A stretch of DNA of 64,000 bases from VRUE01 sp963817905. Lineage in GTDB: Bacteria; Actinomycetota; Thermoleophilia; Solirubrobacterales; 70-9. The position numbers and the translations under genes are program-made. The stretch lies in NCBI GenBank assembly GCA_963817905.1, contig CAWFPS010000003.1, forward strand, positions 992,001 through 1,056,000, written 5' to 3'. The notes beneath the pieces are model-generated. The model was not told the origin of the DNA, did no database searches, and saw only the letters and a list, made by a program, of their open reading frames with translations. Shown here piece by piece: positions 52,536-60,482 of this stretch (the stretch's first letter is position 1; each line of letters starts with the position of its first letter).

Positions 52536-53747
52536 TCAAGACCGCCCCCTCAACGTAAGCAGGCCCACCGCACCAAGGGAGACAGCGGCAAGCACGAGAG
52601 CGGCCGTGACGAGTCCCGGATTGCGCGCGGTGAAGGAGCGCGTGTCCGGGGGTGGCTCGAACGCGGACGTTTGGCGCTCAGGTCCCAGGCCGCCCGGCAC
52701 GGCGCGCCTGACCTCGATGGCGCTCGCCGGAAGGCGGGCGAAGTCGTAGCTGGGAGGCCTCGCGATCGAATTCCCGTAATAGACGGTGTAGGGACGCGGG
52801 CGCCCGCCCTCGACCAGGAGGGCGCGCGAGCGGCTCCATGCCGATACCTCGATTCCACGCAGCGGCGGATCGTCGCCGTTCTCGACCTCGACCCGCAGGT
52901 AGCGGCGACGGGCTCGGGTGTCGATCGGGAGAGAGGTCGACCCGGGAAAGCGGAAGACCCTCGCGGTAGTCAGAGGGACGAACCGCCCGCGACGGTTCGA
53001 GCCGAGGATCGTCACCGGGCGCTCATAGCGGGGCGTCGCCGCACTGACTCGCAGCTCGTCAACCGGCACGTCGCCGAATCCGAGATCGGCGGTGATGATC
53101 GTGCGCGTCCCCTCCTGATGCTGCGAGACCGACCTGACCGCACGCCGGATAAGCCGTGGGCGTTCGCGAACTCCCGACACCTTGGCGCCGGCGATGCGGT
53201 TGACACCGCTCGCCCGCACGAGCAGGTAGCGGGAGTCGCTGGGTGGGAATACGGCGGTGGTGCTGTAGGCCGACCGCGCGCCGCGCACGTCGTAGATCCC
53301 CGTTGTCGAAAGACGCGTGAACGGTCCGTCTCGATCGTCCGCGCCGAGTACCACCGCGCGGCCGACGAAGTCCCGGCCCGAGACCTCGAGCTCGACGCGA
53401 TCGCGCACCTTCCGCCGCTCGCCCAGATCGAGGAGGGCAACGGCGAACTGTCCCTGGCGTCCGCTGTTGATCACCTGGACCGACTCCGTACCGCCGTTGC
53501 GAGTGCTTGGGCCGCGTCGCCAGGGAACCTCGCGCCCGCGGGCATCCGCGACTCGCAAGTCGGCGAAGCCCGGCGCGGAGTGCTCGAACAACGCCCCGTC
53601 GGGCTCGAGCAGGACCGGCTCGTCGCCTCCCTCCGCTACCAGCGACCGCTGGTAGCGGAACTCGGCGCTGCCGAACCCGGCCGCCGCCGGCTGGGCACCG
53701 GCGGCGAGCGACACGAGCACGACGAGCGGCAGGGCGACCCGCCTCAT
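52536..53747 (-). CDS. DUF3999 membrane-anchored exported protein
   Basis: The 403 residues have a signal peptide (RRVALPLVVLVSLAAGAQPA), a beta-rich extracytoplasmic body (FRYQRSLVAEGGDEPVLLEP, YLLVRASGVNRIAGAKV, YTVYYGNSIARPPSYDFARL) and a C-terminal span (VTAALVLAAVSLGAVGLLTL). This matches DUF3999 proteins, which are typically encoded beside DUF2339 proteins. It overlaps the upstream DUF2339 gene by 4 bp. A shared role at the cell surface is likely; no biochemical function is known. Confidence 0.85.
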   Translation of the reverse strand: MRRVALPLVVLVSLAAGAQPAAAGFGSAEFRYQRSLVAEGGDEPVLLEPDGALFEHSAPGFADLRVADARGREVPWRRGPSTRNGGTESVQVINSGRQGQFAVALLDLGERRKVRDRVELEVSGRDFVGRAVVLGADDRDGPFTRLSTTGIYDVRGARSAYSTTAVFPPSDSRYLLVRASGVNRIAGAKVSGVRERPRLIRRAVRSVSQHQEGTRTIITADLGFGDVPVDELRVSAATPRYERPVTILGSNRRGRFVPLTTARVFRFPGSTSLPIDTRARRRYLRVEVENGDDPPLRGIEVSAWSRSRALLVEGGRPRPYTVYYGNSIARPPSYDFARLPASAIEVRRAVPGGLGPERQTSAFEPPPDTRSFTARNPGLVTAALVLAAVSLGAVGLLTLRGRS

Positions 53748-55378
53748 CCCTCCTCCGCGGCGCTCGGAGCATCATCGTCGTCCCCCACCCGGATCTGCTG
53801 GTAGGCGAAGGCGCCTACCAGCAGAAGCAGCCCGAGGACGATGAGTGAGAGAACACGCGGGAGCTGCTCGAGTGCGGCGAGGTCGTAGGTGCAGACCTTG
53901 GCAATGGCTAGGGCGAGCAACGCGAGGCCGGCGATGCGGAAACGTTGGATATCGCGCAATAGTCCGTAGACGACCGCGCCAAGACCCGTCAAGGCCCAGA
54001 AAGCCGAGAGCAACGCCTGGCCCATCTGCCTCGTGCTCCCGAAGCTGGTGACGCCTGCGACATCGACAATCGTCACCGACCCGAGGTAGAGGAAAACGAC
54101 GGCCGCGGCAGCCCCGCACACCAGACCTACCCGCGGCTCGATCTTGCCCAGGGCGAATCGGCCGTAGAGCGCGGCGGCCGCGCAGGCGCCCAGACCGACG
54201 ACCGCTTCACCAAGGTCGGCTACCCCGGCGACGAGTGCCTCCGGCGGAGCCTCGAAGAGAAGCGCATGGCCGAGAGCGAGACCGAGGGATGCGCCGGCGG
54301 CGGCCAGGAGCAGCTCGGCGTTCGACGCGACGAGCCCCGGCTCCCGGCTCGCACGGGTCGCCATGTAGGCAAGCACGCCTGCCTGGATCGCCCAGCCGAC
54401 GACGAGAACGGGTCCGTCGAGAGCATCGGCGAAGCCGAACGCTGAGAGGCCCAGACCGACGGCGACGAGCAGCGAGCCGACCTCGTCGACTATCGCCTGG
54501 CGGAACACAAGGGCACCCAGGAGGATGTGGCCGGCCGCCAAGCCCAGAAGCCAGGCGCCCGCGGCGTCCGGGTGGCCGGCCTGTTGCAACGCGAAGTAGC
54601 CGGTGACCGCGATCAGGGCGACATTGGCGAGCAGCACGAACAGTGACGGGATCGGCAGCTCATCGGCGCTTCGCGTCCGCAGCTCGTAGCCGATCGCGGC
54701 GATCAGATAGAGGACCCAGAACCCGGCCAACGCGCCCAGCGCGATCGGGAGATGCTCGTCCTGGTTCGCCATGACCCATGCCACGAGCTGCGGCGCAGAA
54801 ACCGCGAAGGCGCCGATCGAGAGCCAGTTCCACCGCTGCCACAGCACGACCCCGACCGCCGCGGCCATGGCGATCGCCATGAAGGCCAGGGAGAGACCAG
54901 AGGTGCCCGTGCCGGCGAGGAGCGGCGCCGCCAGCGCGCCAAGGAGCCCGATCGCGGCGACGATCGTCGATTTCCACCGGACCGCGATCGCCACACCGAC
55001 GATCCCGGCCAGGCCCGCACCGGCAAGGCCGACCCCGGCGGGGATCACCTCGTATATCTGCGTCCCGACCAGGAGCGTGGCATCGAGGCCAGCGAGCGCG
55101 CTACCCACGGCCGCCAGCGCCGCCTGGGTTTGGCCCTTACGCTCGTAGAGCCATACGCCGACAAGCAAGAGCGCCGTGGACCCCAGCAGGCCGAAGGTGA
55201 TGCGCATCGACTCATCGATCCAGCCCCGGTCAAGCCCTATCCCGACCAGAAAGGCGATCCCGAGCAGGATCGCGATCCCCCCGATCCAGGCGAGCGCCCG
55301 CCCGCCGAACTCCTCGAAGCGATCCGCCAACCGCTGATTGGTCCACTGCGGCCGGTTTTTGAGTTCTTCTCCGTGCAT
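53744..55378 (-). CDS. DUF2339 polytopic membrane protein
   Basis: The 544-residue protein has ~16-18 hydrophobic spans starting ALAWIGGIAILLGIAFLVGIG and the KSTIVAAIGLLGALAAPLL repeat-like region, typical of DUF2339. The hydrophilic N-terminus (NRPQWTNQRLADRFEEFGGR) is cytoplasmic. It is co-transcribed with DUF3999 (ATGA overlap) and divergent from a TetR gene whose operator-like repeats lie between them. Confidence 0.87.
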   Translation of the reverse strand: MHGEELKNRPQWTNQRLADRFEEFGGRALAWIGGIAILLGIAFLVGIGLDRGWIDESMRITFGLLGSTALLLVGVWLYERKGQTQAALAAVGSALAGLDATLLVGTQIYEVIPAGVGLAGAGLAGIVGVAIAVRWKSTIVAAIGLLGALAAPLLAGTGTSGLSLAFMAIAMAAAVGVVLWQRWNWLSIGAFAVSAPQLVAWVMANQDEHLPIALGALAGFWVLYLIAAIGYELRTRSADELPIPSLFVLLANVALIAVTGYFALQQAGHPDAAGAWLLGLAAGHILLGALVFRQAIVDEVGSLLVAVGLGLSAFGFADALDGPVLVVGWAIQAGVLAYMATRASREPGLVASNAELLLAAAGASLGLALGHALLFEAPPEALVAGVADLGEAVVGLGACAAAALYGRFALGKIEPRVGLVCGAAAAVVFLYLGSVTIVDVAGVTSFGSTRQMGQALLSAFWALTGLGAVVYGLLRDIQRFRIAGLALLALAIAKVCTYDLAALEQLPRVLSLIVLGLLLLVGAFAYQQIRVGDDDDAPSAAEEG

Positions 55379-55390
55379 GATTCCTCCTCG

Positions 55391-55461
55391 CTTGCTGACT
55401 GGTGGTCAACAACGTACCAGACTTATTAACCGTAGGTCAGCAAGCCGGTATAGTTGGCTTG
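55391..55461. promoter_or_regulatory. Inverted repeats in the DUF2339/TetR divergent spacer
   Basis: CTTGCTGAC (55391-55399) and GTCAGCAAG (55436-55444) form a 9-bp inverted pair; CAAGCC (55441-55446) and GGCTTG (55456-55461) form a second. They lie between the divergent starts at 55378 and 55464, where a TetR operator would be expected. Confidence 0.5.
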
Positions 55462-55463
55462 CA

Positions 55464-56057
55464 ATGACTCCCCCCGCTTACCGCAGGCTCCAAGCCGAGG
55501 ACAGGCGCCGCCAACTTCTGGAGCAGGGCGCAGAGCTGTTTGCCCACCACTCCTACGACGAACTCTCGATGCGCAAGATCGCCGGCGAGTTGGGGATTTC
55601 CAAGCCGCTGCTTTACCACTACTTTCCTAGCAAGCGAGAGTTCTTCCAGGCGACGATCGCCCAGGCGGCGGCGGAGCTACAGGCGCGGACGGAGCCCGAC
55701 CCGACCTTGCCGCCGCTCGATCAGCTGCGAGGAAGCCTTGAGGCCTTTCTCGAGCTGATCGACGAAAACGAGCTCGCCTACCGCAAGCTGATGCAGAGCC
55801 TTAGCAGCGTTTCCGAGGTACGGGAGCTGATCGAAGAGGTACGAACGAAAACGGCCGCCCGCATCCTCGAGGGCCTCTACCCGAAGGACCCCCCACCCAA
55901 GGCACGGACCGCCGTACATGGCTGGCTCTGGTTCATGGACGGTGCCTGCCTCAACTGGATCGAGCATCGCGACCTCTCCCGCGACGAACTGCGTGACCTC
56001 CTGCTCGGCACGCTGGTCGGCGCGCTTGCCGCCGCGAACGCGATGCCCGCTCGATAG
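55464..56057 (+). CDS. TetR-family regulator beside DUF2339/DUF3999
   Basis: The 197-residue protein has a TetR HTH (RRQLLEQGAELFAHHSYDEL ... ISKPLLYHYFPSKREFF) and a helical C-domain. ATG 55464 is chosen; a longer frame to 55338 would overlap the DUF2339 start. As the divergent neighbour it is the probable repressor of the DUF2339-DUF3999 pair. The gene lies between repeat E copies 1 and 2. Confidence 0.9.
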   Translation: MTPPAYRRLQAEDRRRQLLEQGAELFAHHSYDELSMRKIAGELGISKPLLYHYFPSKREFFQATIAQAAAELQARTEPDPTLPPLDQLRGSLEAFLELIDENELAYRKLMQSLSSVSEVRELIEEVRTKTAARILEGLYPKDPPPKARTAVHGWLWFMDGACLNWIEHRDLSRDELRDLLLGTLVGALAAANAMPAR

Positions 56058-56117
56058 AACAGCCCGGTGGCAATCGCGGGATCTGCCTGAACCGGCACCG
56101 GCCGATTTGCAGGGACA

Positions 56118-56174
56118 ACGGGAGCGACGGGGCAGGAGTCTTCCAAGGACACCGGATTGAGATTCGGGGCTGAG
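56118..56174. repeat. 57-bp repeat E, copy 2
   Basis: Same layout as copy 1, with TCTTCCAAGG in place of TCCTCAAAGG. The bases just to its left, GCCGATTTGCAGGGAC, also match those left of the tRNA-Asp fragment at 59906 (GCCGATTTGCCGGGAC). This ties the two repeat types together. Confidence 0.9.
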
Positions 56175-56223
56175 GTTAGGACATTCGAAATAACGAGCCT
56201 AATTTCGAAGCGAGTTGCGCCTC

Positions 56224-56766
56224 ATGGCCCCCGGAACGAGGACAAAAGCACAGACCGCCAAAGTCGGCAAGCTCCGCGGCAAAGCCGCGCGGTCCGGTGG
56301 GACCTCGGTCGCCCAGCGAGCCCCGAAGGGCGCAGTGGCGCGGGAGAAAGCCGAGCTCGAGCGAACCCTGCACTTCGTCGATGGATATAGGAGCCTGGCC
56401 GATCAGGCGGGAGAGGTCGGCGGGAAGATCCGCGCGCTTGCCTGGGAGCAGGTGAAGGAGTTCCCACCGATCCGTGTCCGTTCCGCACAGGACGTCCTCG
56501 AAGTCTCCGACCACACGATCGACGTCTGGTGTCGACGGGGAATCCTTGAGCTACGCGCGGAGAGGCCCAAGCGCGTTTCACTCGACAGCGTTCTGACGGC
56601 GCGCGAGGCTCTCGAGGAAATCAGGGCCGCCGGCCAGGACCGCGACCTCACCGCGGCGCTACTCAACAAGCTCGAGCTGGACGAACTGAAAGAGGACGCC
56701 CGCTTCCGCGCCTCGCCTGCCCAGGCGAAGCGCGGGGAACGCGGTGAGTGGCCCGAGGGGTTCTAA
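56224..56766 (+). CDS. Antitoxin-like protein with MerR-type helix-turn-helix
   Basis: The 180-residue protein has a basic N-terminus, a helical middle (AELERTLHFVDGYRSLADQA), and a MerR-like HTH (VRSAQDVLEVSDHTIDVWCRRGILE) near residues 90-115. A charged C-terminal tail (TAALLNKLELDELKEDARFR) is typical of toxin-binding segments. Its 3' end overlaps the RelE-like gene by 23 bp, the normal order of a type II toxin-antitoxin pair. ATG 56224 is preferred to TTG 56215. Confidence 0.75.
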   Translation: MAPGTRTKAQTAKVGKLRGKAARSGGTSVAQRAPKGAVAREKAELERTLHFVDGYRSLADQAGEVGGKIRALAWEQVKEFPPIRVRSAQDVLEVSDHTIDVWCRRGILELRAERPKRVSLDSVLTAREALEEIRAAGQDRDLTAALLNKLELDELKEDARFRASPAQAKRGERGEWPEGF

Positions 56767-57133
56767 ACCACCCTTCGATGTCTGGCTGACCAGGGAGGCC
56801 GCCGAGGACGTCAAAGCCCTGCGGGGCGCCCAGGCACGGGCGGTGAAACAAGCACGAGCCGAATTTCAGCAGATCGGCTGCCGGGCGGCCCACTACCGAC
56901 TCTCGGGCGCGGGCGTCGAGCACCTTTGCGTCCTCAGGCTGCGCGACAACTTCCGCATGGTCCTGCTCTTCCGGCCGGTAATCGGACAGGAACGGATCCG
57001 CTCAGGGTCGAATCGAATGAGCGGGCGCGAGAGCCCGAACACGCAACGCCGCCGTGAGGGGAGTGGCCGACCGAAACGAAAATGCCCGCTAATTGCACGC
57101 TTTTCACCCGTCGGGTCACGCCGGAGGGGGTGA
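56744..57133 (+). CDS. RelE/ParE-type toxin with abnormal C-terminus
   Basis: The first ~75 residues fit the RelE/ParE fold: FDVWLTREAAEDVKALRGAQ, ARAEFQQIGCRAAHYRLSG, HLCVLRLRDNFRMVLLFR. In the family, the last strand and catalytic tail (usually VLGVGHR-like) come next. Here it is replaced by a basic low-complexity extension (SNRMSGRESPNTQRRREGSGR). This suggests 3' truncation with read-out, so toxicity is doubtful. The start is GTG 56744 within the antitoxin gene. Confidence 0.7.
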   Translation: MSGPRGSKPPFDVWLTREAAEDVKALRGAQARAVKQARAEFQQIGCRAAHYRLSGAGVEHLCVLRLRDNFRMVLLFRPVIGQERIRSGSNRMSGRESPNTQRRREGSGRPKRKCPLIARFSPVGSRRRG

Positions 57134-57180
57134 GTTTCCGCCGCTCCAGGCTTGAACGGGAAACGACCGAGAGGAGCGAC

Positions 57181-57567
57181 ATGGCCTGGACGAGTGGAGA
57201 CTTCGAGGGACGGCTGACCGCGAGAGCGGTGGTGGCTTTCTACTTCGGTAAGAAGCTCGCGGAAGAACAGCTCGTCGACGCGGTCAAAGACGGAGAAGTC
57301 GTATACGCCGCGGTGAGGTGCAAGGGCACGCAGCGGGTCTGGGGGATCGTCTTCATCGTGCGCCTCCACGGAAAATGCCTCAACGTCAAGCCGATCAGCG
57401 AGCGCATCGGCCCATTCGATAACCGTTGCCCACCGAGGATCCTCGATCTGCTCAGCGAGACGACCGACGAGATGGCGCTCGAGTGGCGCGCCCGTTGCCG
57501 AACACGGAGAGCTGGGCCACGTCGCTCAGCCCTTGTCTCGCCGCAGCTCGGGGCGCGGTCGGTTTAG
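57181..57567 (+). CDS. DUF6927-like hypothetical protein
   Basis: A strong GAGAGGAG site precedes ATG 57181. The 128 residues include GEVVYAAVRCKGTQRVWGIV, KCLNVKPISERIGPFDNRCP and PRILDLLSETTDEMALEWRA. This G-P-x-x-x-x-C-P-x-x-IL-x-LL...WR pattern is that of DUF6927-type proteins common on phages and islands. The tail after WRARCR looks unrelated and overlaps the small gene on the opposite strand, so the 3' end may have been altered. Function unknown. Confidence 0.6.
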   Translation: MAWTSGDFEGRLTARAVVAFYFGKKLAEEQLVDAVKDGEVVYAAVRCKGTQRVWGIVFIVRLHGKCLNVKPISERIGPFDNRCPPRILDLLSETTDEMALEWRARCRTRRAGPRRSALVSPQLGARSV

Positions 57568-57687
57568 GTCGATGGCCATGGCGAGGATCAGGGTCGCCGT
57601 CCAGGCATTGACTGGATCGAGCTTCAGCGGCTCGCTTCCGCCGACCAGGTTGACGAGGAATCAAATAGCAAGCCAGACGAACGTCAT
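57526..57687 (-). pseudogene. Small membrane protein gene with an in-frame TGA
   Basis: After a GGAGG site, ATG 57687 opens a frame reading MTFVWLAI, TGA, FLVNLVGGSEPLKLDPVNAW, TATLILAMAIDLNRP and a basic end, stopping at 57526 (54 codons). Apart from the single TGA (57663-57661) it looks like a small two-span membrane protein. A nonsense mutation is the simplest explanation. It overlaps the end of the DUF6927-like gene. Confidence 0.55.
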
Positions 57688-57768
57688 GCGAGCACCTCCG
57701 TCGTGCTTCGAGGGTGAGAGCGTTCGACGCCAAGTATTGCCGAGCTGCGGCCGGACGCAAGCGTGCTG

Positions 57769-58146
57769 CTACCCAGATTGGCCTTCCTGGGCCGCCTGCT
57801 CCTTGACGCGGCGAGCGGCCTTGGCGTAGGCGATCATCCGGTCGCGGCGACCGATCGCGAGGACGACGCTCTTTGCCGGAGCGCCGTCGCTGGGCTCATT
57901 GCGGTAGACGAAGCGGTAGCGAGGCTTGCGTTTCCAAGTCGGTTCGTCGAAGCGGACCTTGCGACAACCCATCAGCACGCGGGGCGGTTTGTCGCCCATC
58001 AGCTCGCCGTGGTGCGGATTGCCGTGCAGCTCGACCACGATGCGCGCAACCTCCCGCCTCAGGGCTTCGTCCAGCTCGTTGGCGTCGGCCGTCGCCTCCG
58101 CCAGTGCTTCGACCTGGTGCCGCTCAGCCTCCGGGGAGCTGCTCAA
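57769..58146 (-). CDS. RelE-like toxin of a Phd/RelE pair
   Basis: The 125-residue protein reads LRREVARIVVELHGNPHHGE, KVRFDEPTWKRKPRYRFVYR and SVVLAIGRRDRMIAYAKAARR, matching actinobacterial RelE-superfamily toxins with the RYR(F/V)VY strand and C-terminal AIGRRD..AY. Its start overlaps the upstream antitoxin gene by 23 bp. It would act as a ribosome-dependent or free mRNase; activity is inferred. Confidence 0.75.
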   Translation of the reverse strand: MSSSPEAERHQVEALAEATADANELDEALRREVARIVVELHGNPHHGELMGDKPPRVLMGCRKVRFDEPTWKRKPRYRFVYRNEPSDGAPAKSVVLAIGRRDRMIAYAKAARRVKEQAAQEGQSG

Positions 58147-58480
58147 CGAACTCCCCCATTCCGATCTCCGTCAGGAAATCGCCGGCGCTCAGCCGCTTCC
58201 CCTCGCTCTTCGCGAGACGCTCCTGGAGGAACAGCGCCAAGCCAGCGTTCTCCAGCTCCTCTTCCAATTCCTCGATCCTCTCCTTGGCGGCGACCAGGTC
58301 GACCGTGGGGACCAGCGACGCCGATCCCTCCTGGCCCCTGGTCGTGATTCGGACCACATTGCTCTCGAGGTCAGAGGAGGGCTTGCGCCGCGAGGACGCC
58401 TTCTTGACGAGCTGCGGCAAGTTGCGCCTCGCCTCGCTCGTACCAAGCGCTGTCGGCTTCTTGCCTCGGGCCGTCGCCAT
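58124..58480 (-). CDS. Phd/YefM-like antitoxin
   Basis: The 118-residue protein has an N-terminal GTSEARRNLPQLVKKASSRR (Phd/YefM-type start), a strand pair (VVRITTRGQEGSASLVPTVD), a coiled coil (AAKERIEELEEELENAGLAL) and a C-terminal acidic tail that would bind the toxin. It precedes the RelE-like gene with overlap. A possible promoter lies in the 75-bp gap to repeat E copy 3. Confidence 0.78.
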   Translation of the reverse strand: MATARGKKPTALGTSEARRNLPQLVKKASSRRKPSSDLESNVVRITTRGQEGSASLVPTVDLVAAKERIEELEEELENAGLALFLQERLAKSEGKRLSAGDFLTEIGMGEFVEQLPGG

Positions 58481-58555
58481 GCGGCTAGAGTACCACTAGT
58501 TGTACAAGTCGAAGAGCGAACCACGAGTACTCCGCAACCAAAAACGCTCCGCGAA

Positions 58556-58612
58556 ACGGGAGCGACGGGGCAGGAGTCCTCAAAGGACACCGGATCGAGA
58601 TTCGGGGTTGAG
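58556..58612. repeat. 57-bp repeat E, copy 3
   Basis: ACGGGAGCGACGGGGCAGGA ... GGACACCGGATCGAGATTCG ... GGTTGAG, one change from copy 1. It separates the Phd/RelE module from the DUF1778 remnant and RES-Xre pair. Confidence 0.9.
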
Positions 58613-58624
58613 CGCGACTTCCGG

Positions 58625-58813
58625 CTACGCTCGGCGACGAAGTTCTGCGAGCCCGGCGACCGTGCGATCGCAGGGACGCTCAAGCGCCTCGAGGAAGCGA
58701 GCGGCCTCTTCCCCGCCAAGCGCAATCGTAGGCAGACCGGCGACTACCTGGCGCCCCTCGTCACTGCGCCGGGTTTCGGTCCGACGAGGTTTTGGGCGCT
58801 CAGGCGATTCCAT
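58625..58813 (-). pseudogene. DUF1778-type antitoxin remnant
   Basis: The minus-strand frame ends PTIALGGEEAARFLEALERP, CDRTVAGLAELRRRA, which matches the C-terminal toxin-binding part of DUF1778 antitoxins (normally partners of GNAT toxins). The N-terminal DNA-binding part is unrecognisable, and no acetyltransferase toxin is adjacent. It is probably a decayed half-module cut by repeat E copy 3. Confidence 0.55.
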
Positions 58814-58899
58814 GAATCAATGATCGTACGTGGCAAGGGTGCAGACATGTCGTTTGAAGCGTCGTTTAGCCTGCAGTCATCCGCTACGATGAGGGTGTC

Positions 58900-59256
58900 A
58901 TGCACGCAACCCAAGCACCCCCTGCCGCTGGCCTCTACGCCCACCTCGTCGACGATCTGCGAGGCGGCGTCTTGAACAACGCCGAGCTGGCGACAATCAC
59001 CGGCGTCAAGACCCGACAGGTCCAACACTGGGCTGCCGGCACCCACCGGCCCCAAGGCGAGGCGAAGGACCGGCTGCTGGAGCTGCACTACATCCTGGAG
59101 CGGCTGCGCGATGTCTACACCGCCGAGGGTGCCGACATCTGGGTCCACGGCCGCAACCGCGACCTGGGAGGCGAGAAGCCGATCGACCTACTCGCCGCCG
59201 GCCAGTTCGAGCAAGTGCTCGCCGCCGTCGAGCGCCTCAGCGCAGGGGCGATGTAG
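58900..59256 (+). CDS. Xre/MbcA-type antitoxin of a RES-Xre pair
   Basis: The 118 residues contain a helix-turn-helix (NNAELATITGVKTRQVQHWA) and the DUF2384-type C-domain (LLELHYILERLRDVYTAEGA, DLLAAGQFEQVLAAVERL). This is the Xre/MbcA/ParS antitoxin type that blocks RES toxins. The gene stops 3 bp before the RES gene. It is intact, unlike the fragment at 47676. Confidence 0.9.
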   Translation: MHATQAPPAAGLYAHLVDDLRGGVLNNAELATITGVKTRQVQHWAAGTHRPQGEAKDRLLELHYILERLRDVYTAEGADIWVHGRNRDLGGEKPIDLLAAGQFEQVLAAVERLSAGAM

Positions 59257-59258
59257 GA

Positions 59259-59804
59259 GTGGCGCGCGACATCGCCGCCGCGGTGTCGCGCGCAGCCACG
59301 GCCACAGTCGCTGGCCGCTTTCAGCGCCATGTTTCGGCGCGTCAGGAACCGCTCCGCGGCAGCCGCGCCGGAGGTCGCTGGGGTCCCGAGGCCACGTACC
59401 CCGTCCTCTACCTGGGCCGGCCCACAGCCTCGGTGGTCGTCGAGGCCCACCGCCACCTGGTCGAGACGGTGGAGGGCATGCAGCCACAGATGGTCGGCCC
59501 GCGTCGCCTGGTGACCTGCGAGGTCGAGGTCACGAACGTGCTCGATCTGCGCGTCGGCACGAACCGGGATGCCGTCGGTCTGACGATCGCCGATCTGTGC
59601 AGCGACGTCGGCGACTACGAGATCTGCCACCGCATCGGCCAAGTTGCATGCAAGCTCGGTCTACACGGCGTCATCGCCCCGGCCGCCGGTGGCCTCGGCG
59701 AGACCCTGGCGGTATTCGAAGATCGGCTGGGCGAGGAGGAGCAGCTAGCGCTGATCGAAGAGCAGACTTGGGAGTCGCTCCCAGCCGATCCGCGCGAATC
59801 GTGA
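59259..59804 (+). CDS. RES-domain toxin (NAD+-depleting type)
   Basis: The RES domain is seen as GGRWGPEATYPVLYLGRPTA, with the family's Arg40, Tyr51 and Glu62. The C-terminal RES Ser appears replaced or shifted (GVIAPAAGGLGETLAVF in place of the usual G..PSA). RES toxins such as MbcT degrade NAD+. The start is GTG 59259. With the upstream Xre gene it makes a complete toxin-antitoxin pair. Confidence 0.87.
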   Translation: MARDIAAAVSRAATATVAGRFQRHVSARQEPLRGSRAGGRWGPEATYPVLYLGRPTASVVVEAHRHLVETVEGMQPQMVGPRRLVTCEVEVTNVLDLRVGTNRDAVGLTIADLCSDVGDYEICHRIGQVACKLGLHGVIAPAAGGLGETLAVFEDRLGEEEQLALIEEQTWESLPADPRES

Positions 59805-59905
59805 CGGCTGACCGGCCGATCCCTCGGCTACAACCGGCAAAACTCGACTTCGGTGACAAGTGCGGGTTCGCCCAAACTGAAATATGCCGATTTGCCGGGA
59901 CTTGA

Positions 59906-59948
59906 CGGGAGCGACGGGACTCGAACCCGCGACCTCCGGCGTGACAGG
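59906..59948 (-). other. tRNA-Asp(GUC) 3'-half fragment, attachment-site remnant 1
   Basis: On the minus strand this reads CCTGTCACGCCGG, AGGTC, GCGGGTTCGAGTCCCGT, CGCTCCCG: anticodon loop with GTC, 3' stem, variable loop, T-arm and acceptor 3' strand of tRNA-Asp, without CCA. No 5' half follows, so it is not a gene. Such 3' fragments are what integration into a tRNA leaves at the distal end of an element. An almost identical copy is at 62725. Confidence 0.9.
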
Positions 59949-60174
59949 AGCCCCGAGAAGTGGCGGAAAATCGACCGGATTTGGCTTGTTTATGCGGAAT
60001 TCGAGGGGTCGGCGGTGAGCACTGATCCGGCCGAGAAATAGCTGCAATTTGCGGTCGATTTCAGCGCTTTTGGGCACTGGTGCCCAAAAACGGTGGCGAA
60101 CTGAAGGTTGAATCTACGCCCGACTCGGGTCACCGGGGTCAACGTCTTGTCTTCAACAGACTATCCTTCTGTCC

Positions 60175-60441
60175 GTGGCGACGAGCGACCGCGAACCGCC
60201 TGAGGCGAAGGCGAAGATGACCAATGGCCGCGAAGCCCTGCGCCGTGTTCAGGACCGAAACACGCTCTCCGAAGACGAGGCAATCGAGCTTGGCGTCAAA
60301 GCCGTGCATAAGGCCCGGCGCGAACGCCGAGCCGCCGGTCGAGATCGCATCGAGGACGTGATTGACCGCTACTCCGGCTGCATCGACACCGGCGGCACCC
60401 TGCGCGACCATATCGACGGACTGCGCGACGAGTGGTCGTGA
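60175..60441 (+). CDS. VapB-like antitoxin
   Basis: The 88-residue protein from GTG 60175 is highly charged (EPPEAKAKMTNGREALRRVQ, LSEDEAIELGVKAVHKARRE, IEDVIDRYSGC). It looks like the antitoxin half of a PIN-type pair. Its TGA overlaps a GTG (GTGA) that starts a 14-codon PIN-like peptide. The toxin appears lost, so this gene may now be an orphan antitoxin. The family call is tentative. Confidence 0.55.
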   Translation: MATSDREPPEAKAKMTNGREALRRVQDRNTLSEDEAIELGVKAVHKARRERRAAGRDRIEDVIDRYSGCIDTGGTLRDHIDGLRDEWS

Positions 60442-60482
60442 TCCTCGACAGCGCGACGCAAGTAGTAGCTGCGGGGCCTTGA
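60438..60482 (+). pseudogene. Possible VapC start remnant
   Basis: GTG 60438, overlapping the antitoxin stop, encodes MILDSATQVVAAGP and a stop. MILDSA resembles the first strand of PIN toxins (MILDTSA). Nothing PIN-like follows. This is suggestive only. Confidence 0.35.

Noticed and set aside
52212..56152. Short minus-strand frames reading MSFEDSCPVAPV or MSLEDSCPVAPV at the 57-bp repeats
   Set aside because: They are translations of repeat E itself (tRNA-like end), not genes; similar false ORFs commonly arise at tRNA 3' ends.
59906..59948. A functional tRNA gene
   Set aside because: Only the anticodon-loop to 3' end is present; the upstream sequence does not supply a D-arm or 5' acceptor strand. 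The same holds for 62725-62767.
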